Source of the DNA: Candidatus Pantoea floridensis
GTDB taxonomy: Bacteria; Pseudomonadota; Gammaproteobacteria; Enterobacterales; Enterobacteriaceae
DNA length: 64,000 nt
Assembly: GCF_900215435.1 (NCBI RefSeq)
Contig: NZ_OCMY01000004.1
Location: forward strand, 1 to 64,000
Direction: 5' to 3'
Positions 57,924 to 64,000 of the stretch are shown in pieces (within the stretch, counting starts at the first letter, position 1; each line of letters begins with the position of its first letter). Both the position numbers and the translations under genes were made by a program. The notes beneath the pieces are model-generated. The model saw only the letters and a program-made list of their open reading frames with translations, had not been told where the DNA came from and made no database searches.

Positions 57924-58457
57924 TCAGTAAGTTGATCGCCAGTCCGTACCGTCATCCCAGCGTGACTGCCAGTGCGTCAGGTACATCTGCGCCAGCGAGG
58001 GTACCCCGCGAACGACCAGCGCGTTCTCGGAGTTCGACTCCGCTGCGCTTCGGGTGTAGTTAAATGACCCAACCTCAACGTTTTGCCCGTCCGTGATGAT
58101 CACCTTGTCATGCATGATTTTGTACTGGCCGTTGGTTCGCAGCGGAATGCCGGCATTGATCACTACGTTCATTGCAGCCTGGCTGGCCTTACTCCGATTG
58201 CCTTTATCATCCACAACCACCCTGACGTCCACGCCGCGCCGCTTCGCCGCGACCAGAGACTTCACCACCTCAGGTGACGTGAAGCTGTAGCCCATCAACC
58301 GGATGCTCTCCCGAGCGTCGTCCAGCGTGCGGATAACCAGCTGTTCCGCGCTGCCTTCAGGCGAAAATCCCACGTCAATGGATGGAGAACCGGCTGACGC
58401 ACACGCGCCAAAACTCAGCGAGATCGCCATGGCGATCGCTGCAAAGGTCAGTTTCAT
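57924..58457 (-). CDS. nuc: Exported Nuc-type nuclease (phospholipase D family)
   Basis: 177-residue protein with a signal peptide (MKLTFAAIAMAISLSFGACA). It has a single HKD motif, IMHDKVIITDGQNVEVGSFN, like the Nuc endonuclease of pKM101, which acts as a dimer in the periplasm. Such genes often lie next to conjugation genes, but their benefit is unclear. It is near full length for the family (about 175). It lies between the trb operon and copB. Confidence 0.92.
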   Translation of the reverse strand: MKLTFAAIAMAISLSFGACASAGSPSIDVGFSPEGSAEQLVIRTLDDARESIRLMGYSFTSPEVVKSLVAAKRRGVDVRVVVDDKGNRSKASQAAMNVVINAGIPLRTNGQYKIMHDKVIITDGQNVEVGSFNYTRSAAESNSENALVVRGVPSLAQMYLTHWQSRWDDGTDWRSTY

Positions 58458-58521
58458 GTTTTGTTCCTGCAGTTAGTCGGCCGTGGCCGGCAATAAGTCT
58501 GAAGATTCATGTCGCAGAGGC

Positions 58522-58546
58522 AAAAAAAGAGGGCCATACAGGCCCT
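58522..58546 (-). terminator. Terminator after trbC
   Basis: On the minus strand AGGGCC-tgtat-GGCCCT is followed by CTTTTTTT. It ends the excA-trbABC transcript. Confidence 0.8.
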
Positions 58547-58554
58547 TAAGAAGT

Positions 58555-58644
58555 TCAGCGTTGCCCACGTTCAAATTGAATCGTGGCAGACTTTGGAGCA
58601 GTCTGACTTTCCTTATCGACCTCAGCCTCTAAAGCTTTAACCAT
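58555..58644 (-). CDS. Possible 29-residue protein after trbC
   Basis: MVKALEAEVDKESQTAPKSA and TIQFERGQR lie between the trbC stop and its terminator. The ribosome binding site is weak. It may be real because the transcript extends over it, but no relative is known to me. Confidence 0.35.
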   Translation of the reverse strand: MVKALEAEVDKESQTAPKSATIQFERGQR

Positions 58645-58674
58645 TTGCTACCAATCATCATATGTAACAACTGG

Positions 58675-60864
58675 TTATCTAAACTCCCTTACATTTTCAT
58701 GCGCCAGAGGCACGTAGTTCTGCTCGGCTTTTTCAATCGCCTCGCGCGCCACCCCCATCAGTCGCGGTTCACGAAGCCGGACCTTATACCCCCGCCCCTG
58801 CGCCGGCAGGCTGGCCAGCACCATGTTCCAGAGAACCGCCGCCCGAACCGCGGCCGCCGGCGATCGCTTCCAGCTATACTTACACTCAAGGTCAAACTCA
58901 CAGACGGTGGCCAGCGCCGGGTCGGTCATCACCAAGCGGCGGGTATCCTGCGGACCCGGTGCCGCATCGAGCACGCGTAAGATGTGCTGCACGCGATCAG
59001 CGCGCACATAGCTGCGACGCTCGCGAAACGGCATGGTAGCCAGCAGCTGCTGCTCGGATGGCGGGCTCACCTCAACAAAGCGGTTTATCCGCACCGCGTC
59101 CTGCGAAAACTTGTCGGCATCTTTTATGTAAAGCGAGCTGCCGCGAATGACCTCCCCCCGGAACAGCGTGATGCTCTCGCCCTCCTGCAGCGCCTTAATT
59201 TCATCGACGTCGACCTTTTTCTTCTCACTCACCTGCAGCCGGGTGTCATCGTTCCAGCCGCCGAGAATACCGCCCTGCTGCACCATGCTGCCCATGTGCG
59301 CGCGGTACTCGGTGCCCGCCATCAGCTGCAGGATTTCCAGCGTGTCTTTGGGGTCGCGGATACTGCCGGTGATGCGCGTGCCCATGTTGGCAATCAGCGT
59401 CCACACCGCGTCGCCCGCCGCCGTCTTCAGGCGCTGCACCTCCTGGCCGGCCAGCAGCAGGCAGTAGCCCAGCGAGCGGATCTGCGTGGCCAGCTCGCCG
59501 AGCTTCTCGCTGTAACCGGCGCCGACCTCGTCAATGATCCACAGGAAAGGGAAGCGGTCCCTGTACCGGCGCACCTTCATGTTTTCCTGCGGGCGCCCTT
59601 CAATCTTCTCGCCGAGGTCCTGGCTTAAAATCATGGCCAGCTGCGACTGATAAAGCCGGCCGAGCGTGGAGCTCTCGCTGGAGGAAAGCTCCAGCGCCGG
59701 CACCAGCACGATCAGGATGCGGTCGTTGTGCACCACGTCGCGCAGGTCGATGTCGCCGGCGTCGCGTGCAAACACGTGACCGTAGGTGTCACTGAACAGG
59801 CTCAGCATGCGGGTGAACTGCTGCATCAGGTAGCCGTGCTGACGGTTCGCCTCCGGATCCCACTCCGACGGCGTGGCCACCTTGTCGATGTCGAAGCCGG
59901 AGAGCGTATCGAGGTAGTTCTGCAGCACGTGGCGGATTTCCTCATGCCACTGCTCCTCCACCGCCTGGATGTACAGGCCGGCGATTTTGCGCAGCGGCAG
60001 GTGCTGCTGAATGGTCCGCTGGGACAGCGTCGTGCCCTCGCGCCGGCACTTGTAGACCAGTGCAAAAATCAGCGCCTGGTTCATGGCCTTGGCCTTTTCC
60101 TGCCACTCACCGCCGCTGCTGCCGGTTTTGGGCAGCATGGAGTCCATCAGGTTAACTGTGTAGGTTTCCTGCGCCAGCCCGAACACGGAGGTGGTATTGG
60201 TCTGCGGCCGGCCTTTGGCGTTGTCCAGCAGCTGCTGCGCCCGCGAGGTGCCCCCGGTGATGAAATTCATCACGCGCAGGTCGTCTTCGCGGCCGAATCG
60301 GCGCGCCATGGACATTACGGATAGCGCTACGTCGTTCTGCGCCTTGTGGTCAGAGATGATAAGCCCCTTACCCCAGCACAGCGCGTTGAACACCCAGCCC
60401 ATCAGCGTCTCCGTTTTACCGGCGCCGGTGGTGCCGAACATCAGCACGTGCCGGGTGAGGTCGTCCATCGACAGCCACAGCTCCCGCCCCGCGTCTTTGC
60501 CGCGCAGGTAGCCGGCGTACAGGATACCGGCAGCGCGGCCGGTGTGAATGCGGATGCTGGCCACCGGCAGAAAGCCCAGCACCCTGGCCGGCACCTGCCG
60601 TTCGGTGGAGGGGTCGTCGCGGTTCATGTCTGTTGGCATGCGCATCGGCATCTTCCAGCGGCCGGCCGGCGCCACGACCATCGACCAGAACAGCAGCACC
60701 GGCAGGCTCAGCAGCAGCGTGGCGGGCCAGATGAGCCCCGCGACCACCGCCGCCGGCATGGCCCAGAACAGCGAGCCGCCCTCGCTGAGCATATCTGTCA
60801 GCCAGGAGCGGCCGACGTGCCGGTTAACGCGCGCGTTATCCAGCGTGGAATTATTGTCCGACAT
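58675..60864 (-). CDS. trbC: TrbC coupling protein (DotL/VirD4-like ATPase)
   Basis: 729-residue membrane ATPase. Two N-terminal membrane segments (LFWAMPAAVVAGLIWPATLL, LLSLPVLLFWSMVVA) are followed by the Walker A motif GTTGAGKTET at about residues 144-153 and a Walker B-like FPFLWIIDEVG. A DotL-type linker and long C-terminal part follow. It links the relaxosome to the secretion channel and pumps DNA. The TrbC of IncI and IncL/M plasmids has this build. It overlaps trbB by 14 bases. Confidence 0.92.
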   Translation of the reverse strand: MSDNNSTLDNARVNRHVGRSWLTDMLSEGGSLFWAMPAAVVAGLIWPATLLLSLPVLLFWSMVVAPAGRWKMPMRMPTDMNRDDPSTERQVPARVLGFLPVASIRIHTGRAAGILYAGYLRGKDAGRELWLSMDDLTRHVLMFGTTGAGKTETLMGWVFNALCWGKGLIISDHKAQNDVALSVMSMARRFGREDDLRVMNFITGGTSRAQQLLDNAKGRPQTNTTSVFGLAQETYTVNLMDSMLPKTGSSGGEWQEKAKAMNQALIFALVYKCRREGTTLSQRTIQQHLPLRKIAGLYIQAVEEQWHEEIRHVLQNYLDTLSGFDIDKVATPSEWDPEANRQHGYLMQQFTRMLSLFSDTYGHVFARDAGDIDLRDVVHNDRILIVLVPALELSSSESSTLGRLYQSQLAMILSQDLGEKIEGRPQENMKVRRYRDRFPFLWIIDEVGAGYSEKLGELATQIRSLGYCLLLAGQEVQRLKTAAGDAVWTLIANMGTRITGSIRDPKDTLEILQLMAGTEYRAHMGSMVQQGGILGGWNDDTRLQVSEKKKVDVDEIKALQEGESITLFRGEVIRGSSLYIKDADKFSQDAVRINRFVEVSPPSEQQLLATMPFRERRSYVRADRVQHILRVLDAAPGPQDTRRLVMTDPALATVCEFDLECKYSWKRSPAAAVRAAVLWNMVLASLPAQGRGYKVRLREPRLMGVAREAIEKAEQNYVPLAHENVREFR

Positions 60865-61936
60865 GCTCCCCTCCGTTCAGAAACGCTATCAGCGCCGCCG
60901 GCGAGCTCAGCACGCTCTGCGGTACATAGCGCCCGTCATCAGAAATCGTCCACGGCGTGCCCGGCAGGCGGTAGGCCCGGAAGGCAACCTCGTTGACGCC
61001 AATCGCCGCGCGCGCCGTTTCAGCCTTCTTCTCATCCGTCACCACCGGCGCGGCCTGCGTTGCGCCCGGCACACCGATGCCGGCATCGGCAGCGAAAAGC
61101 TGCTTCCAGGCCGCAGGACGATCAGCCTTCGGTAGCGCCATCACTGGCGTCAGCGTTTTAAGCGACGCCTCGCGGCCCTCAATGGTGACCGGGAAAACCA
61201 CCACGTTGACGACGCCCGCTGCGGTTTCAAAATGTCGCTCCATGCGCTGGCAGTTCGGGCACGCCGGATCGGCGAATACGTAAATCGTGCGCGCGTGGCC
61301 ACTTGAAAGCGCCACGGTGAACAGTCCACGGGCCGCCGCTTTTCTGAGATTGCCCGGCAGCTCTGCGCGCACGCTCTGCGGCATGTCCCACCCGTCGGCA
61401 GGAGGGGCTGGGGGTGCAGGCCGCTGCTGCAGTTGCTGTGGCAGTACCGGAGTGTCAGTGCGCCCGCCATTTTTAAATGATGAGGTCATGGCCGGGGCAT
61501 TGGATACTGGTGAAACGCCCACTGTAGAGAGTAAATCTGCCCCTTCCGCCATCCTGGCCGGCTGCGGCACATGCGCAAACCACGTCAGCAGCCCCAGCGC
61601 GACTGCCAGAGAGCATCCACCGAACGCATGCCAGATACGGCGTTTTCCTGCTGCAGTGGTCACTAGGCCAGTAATGCAGCTAAGCAGCTGCGCTGCGTCC
61701 TCCCCCCTGTAAAGAGGTGTCAGCGCGTCATGTGCGTTCTGAGCGTAGAGCCCGTCACTATGCACCACAAACCACGGCATCTGACGGAGAGAACAAAAGA
61801 ACAACGTACTGATACCATTCCCTGTCAGCGTTCCTGACTCCGCACCCCATTTTTCTTCAGTCTGACAGCGATGGACACTCAGCAGGTTGCCGTTAATTTT
61901 GGCCACGAACGGGCCTTCTCTGCGTGAAAAATTCAT
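60851..61936 (-). CDS. trbB: TrbB thioredoxin/DsbC-like protein
   Basis: 361-residue protein. After a cytoplasmic N-terminal part of about 110 residues and a membrane segment (GGCSLAVALGLLTWFA), a periplasmic DsbC-like domain holds the redox motif CPNC near residue 225 (FADPACPNCQRMERHF). It probably isomerises disulfides in transfer proteins. The start at 61936 is chosen because AAGGA lies eight bases upstream; the ATG two codons earlier is too close. It lies between trbA and trbC. Confidence 0.88.
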   Translation of the reverse strand: MNFSRREGPFVAKINGNLLSVHRCQTEEKWGAESGTLTGNGISTLFFCSLRQMPWFVVHSDGLYAQNAHDALTPLYRGEDAAQLLSCITGLVTTAAGKRRIWHAFGGCSLAVALGLLTWFAHVPQPARMAEGADLLSTVGVSPVSNAPAMTSSFKNGGRTDTPVLPQQLQQRPAPPAPPADGWDMPQSVRAELPGNLRKAAARGLFTVALSSGHARTIYVFADPACPNCQRMERHFETAAGVVNVVVFPVTIEGREASLKTLTPVMALPKADRPAAWKQLFAADAGIGVPGATQAAPVVTDEKKAETARAAIGVNEVAFRAYRLPGTPWTISDDGRYVPQSVLSSPAALIAFLNGGEHVGQ

Positions 61937-61951
61937 GGTCATATCCTTTTC

Positions 61952-63166
61952 TCAGCGCACACCGGCGCCATCGGTAAATTCGGTTTCGCCCGTGTCGGGC
62001 AGATACAGAGCGTCCGGGAATGGCACCTCGCGCTGAGGTTTTGCACGCCTGGTCCGGGCATCGCGCGGATACACGAGGCCGAGCGATTCAAGCTCGTACT
62101 GGAGCCCCGTAATCGCCTCATCCGTCATCAGCGGCGGACGGGGCAGGCTTAACTTTCTGGCCATCTGCTCCGCGCGAGCCTGCGCCACGATGCCCGCGCC
62201 CTCGACAAACACCTTGGCGGTATCGGCGCTGTGCAGGCCGTACCACAGCGTGCGGTCACAGCCCTTCAGCCAGCGAAAGCGCGCCGGCGGCAGCCTGAGG
62301 TCGCGACCATAGAGTCCCGCCAGCGCGGAGCGCACCGTGCCGTGCCCCTTCAGCCACTCGCTCACGCCCGGGCAGGCGAGCACCCTGCCGACCTGCGCCT
62401 CGGAGACCTTCCAGTTAGGGACGCTGCGGAACTCCGGCGCCCGGAATAGCCGGCGGGTCATGCAGGACCGGTTCAGGTCGTCCAGCAGGGTGGTTGCCGC
62501 CGTCCGGTCATCCGCAAACACCTGCAGCCCGAACACGGCCAGCAGCGCGCGCTCATGCAGTTGCCACTGGTCCGGTGACGTCATGACCGGACCAGTCTGA
62601 GCGTCAAAAACAGCGCGTGCGGCGTCGCGGTCAAGCATCCGGCGCTTAATCAGGCCGTGCTGCTCCGCAAACTCCTCCGGCTTGAGCGCCCAGGCATTTT
62701 CTGCGGTGGTGTCGTTCATCAGCCCGTCGCCGCGATGCCCGGCCAGCACGGGAATAACGGAAGGCGCAAAGGTGGCCATTACGCGGGGCAGTGAGTGGAT
62801 GTCGATCGCGCGACGGCTGCGAAAGCCCAGCGCGGGGTGACGCGCCAGCGCCCAGCCGGTCACGGCTATCAGCGGCACCATCGGCACGAACAGGATGCCG
62901 GCCGTGGCGTTGAGCACGCTCTGCCATTCGCTGAGGCTGACCGCCTCGGCGCCGTTGCCGGTGGCAGCCAGCAGGTTGATGCGTTCGGCGGCGTAGCGAT
63001 GGATGTGCGGAAAGTCCGCCATACGCCACAGCCAGTAAAGTAGCCAGCAGCTCCAGCGCACGAAGTCGGCAAAATAGAGCCAGCACAGCAGTGCCGTGAG
63101 GCAAAGGGTAATCAGCACCATGGCCGGCTCGTTACTGCCGGCGGCGTTCGGATGTTGGGAGTACAT
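61952..63166 (-). CDS. trbA: TrbA (DotM/IcmP-like) membrane protein
   Basis: 404-residue protein with two N-terminal membrane segments (VLITLCLTALLCWLYFADFV and a later ILFVPMVPLIAVTGWAL) and a soluble C-terminal domain like DotM/IcmP. DotM acts with the coupling ATPase DotL in the type IVB coupling complex. The start at MYSQHPN is preferred to a frame beginning 19 codons earlier at GTG. It is followed by trbB after 15 bases. Confidence 0.85.
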   Translation of the reverse strand: MYSQHPNAAGSNEPAMVLITLCLTALLCWLYFADFVRWSCWLLYWLWRMADFPHIHRYAAERINLLAATGNGAEAVSLSEWQSVLNATAGILFVPMVPLIAVTGWALARHPALGFRSRRAIDIHSLPRVMATFAPSVIPVLAGHRGDGLMNDTTAENAWALKPEEFAEQHGLIKRRMLDRDAARAVFDAQTGPVMTSPDQWQLHERALLAVFGLQVFADDRTAATTLLDDLNRSCMTRRLFRAPEFRSVPNWKVSEAQVGRVLACPGVSEWLKGHGTVRSALAGLYGRDLRLPPARFRWLKGCDRTLWYGLHSADTAKVFVEGAGIVAQARAEQMARKLSLPRPPLMTDEAITGLQYELESLGLVYPRDARTRRAKPQREVPFPDALYLPDTGETEFTDGAGVR

Positions 63167-63267
63167 GTGAGAGTGTCCGGAAACGGAGACGGGAAGCCCG
63201 TCAGACTGCAGATAAGAAAACACCGGCGCGTGGCCGGTGTCAGAGGAAAAGCGTCAGGATGTCAGTG

Positions 63268-63939
63268 TCAGGCTAAGTTGGCGGCCTGCGGTACCACCAC
63301 GTTGTGCTCATATTCCACAAAGCGGCTCTGGATACCAACGTGTAACGGCCATGGCTCCTTCGGGTACGGCTCTGAATAACTGTTATGGCTCATCGCACCC
63401 AGCGTATTCAGCAATTCCCTGCCAGCAATCGGATGTACATTAATGCTCAACTCTGGCAGGTCAGGACTCTTCGTCTTCACGCGCAGCGTGCCGCCTTCCA
63501 GTTCGCTGTCCGTCCAGTCATCCATGGTGAGCCCCATCACGTCCACGATGCCCTTTTTGACCATATGAATATAAAGGATGGTGCCGTGTTTTGTATCGAT
63601 ACCCAGATACTTGCCGCGCCCCACATCAAGCACCTGATGCTGCTTCTGCGGGCTGAAGCGTTCATCGCTGGTCAGCAAAGCGACCATCTTTTTGAGCTGG
63701 CGACGACGACGCGTAATACTGAAACGACGGTAGCCTAAAGGAAGTAAGATCCCACACCAAACTAACGTAAAGAAAAAGCCCATGCCTGCACCTGGCTCGG
63801 TGGGACCTTTACTTGAATAAATAATAATACTCGCAAGGGCAATGAATCCGAGGCTGGGAAGTACCAAAAAATAATAGAGGGTACGAGTTAAAGCCCAAAT
63901 ATAATCCAGCCAGTTATCATGACGTTGTACGGTTTTCAT
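63268..63939 (-). CDS. excA: ExcA-like entry exclusion protein
   Basis: 223-residue protein with two N-terminal membrane segments (YYFLVLPSLGFIALASIIIY and GMGFFFTLVWCGILLPLG), a basic stretch and a soluble C-terminal domain. In IncI and IncL/M plasmids the gene between traY and trbA is excA, whose inner-membrane product prevents entry of a like plasmid by recognising TraY of the donor. The length and position fit; direct sequence recognition is limited. AGGAGG lies six bases before the ATG. traY is expected beyond the right edge. Confidence 0.7.
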   Translation of the reverse strand: MKTVQRHDNWLDYIWALTRTLYYFLVLPSLGFIALASIIIYSSKGPTEPGAGMGFFFTLVWCGILLPLGYRRFSITRRRRQLKKMVALLTSDERFSPQKQHQVLDVGRGKYLGIDTKHGTILYIHMVKKGIVDVMGLTMDDWTDSELEGGTLRVKTKSPDLPELSINVHPIAGRELLNTLGAMSHNSYSEPYPKEPWPLHVGIQSRFVEYEHNVVVPQAANLA

Positions 63940-64000
63940 GGCATCCTCCTGCCGCTAATCCTCTGATTAAATTATACCCATACCTGTGCATAATACCAGG

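Overview
The window looks like most of a conjugative plasmid of an Enterobacterales host (Erwinia, Pantoea, Serratia or a relative; the species cannot be fixed from sequence alone). The replicon is of the RepFIIA type (copB, copA antisense RNA, a tap-like leader and repA at 56.1-57.8 kb). The transfer genes are of the IncI/IncL-M type (Dot/Icm-like). Nearly all transfer genes lie on the minus strand. The left edge cuts traI (DotC-like). The right edge ends at an excA-like gene, which in IncI plasmids is followed upstream by traY. The missing part of the circle therefore probably holds the main tra block.

Layout. 0-0.7 kb: traI (partial) and traH. 0.9-2.0 kb: an AT-rich acyltransferase gene in the place where IncI plasmids carry the shufflon and rci. 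2.1-13.0 kb: a complete thin (type IVb) pilus operon, pilL to pilV. 13.3-15.1 kb: two paralogous exported proteins, an HNH protein and an 89-bp relic of a second HNH gene. 15.8-19.8 kb: a TraY/Arc-like protein, a regulator, relaxase mobA, accessory mobB, oriT and divergent mobC.

19.8-32.8 kb is the leading region, which should enter the recipient first. Almost all of its genes lie on the minus strand, so the entering plus strand would be their template. It holds psiB/psiA, a HigBA-type module, an ArdB/KlcA antirestriction protein, two DNA methyltransferases and several small unknown genes. Five repeat elements (two of about 443 bp, three of about 150-200 bp) each sit directly upstream of a minus-strand gene. 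They are candidates for Frpo-like single-stranded promoters.

33.0-35.2 kb: an XRE regulator and a LexA-controlled umuDC operon. 35.2-40.5 kb is the most unusual part: twelve degenerate copies of a roughly 45-50-bp sequence, all in one orientation, separate small unrelated genes, several with their own terminator. Near the right end lies a stray 3' fragment of a different umuC allele. It looks like a cassette array that is not a classical integron. 41.4-44.3 kb: partition genes with scattered AATATT-rich sites, two small genes and a tyrosine recombinase.

44.6-52.7 kb: an AT-richer accessory island of unrecognised proteins, including one with a HEPN-like motif and an FRG-domain protein; a defence role is plausible. 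52.7-54.9 kb: an Rpn-family nuclease, a small membrane protein, and divergent genes for a DNA polymerase III theta homologue (HolE) and an HMCES/YedK protein. 55-58 kb: replication origin, repA and its control, and a secreted Nuc-type nuclease. 58.6-63.9 kb: trbC, trbB, trbA and the excA-like gene. Together the plasmid encodes replication, partition, mobilisation, pilus and secretion-channel parts, SOS control, mutagenic and abasic-site repair, and early anti-defence functions.
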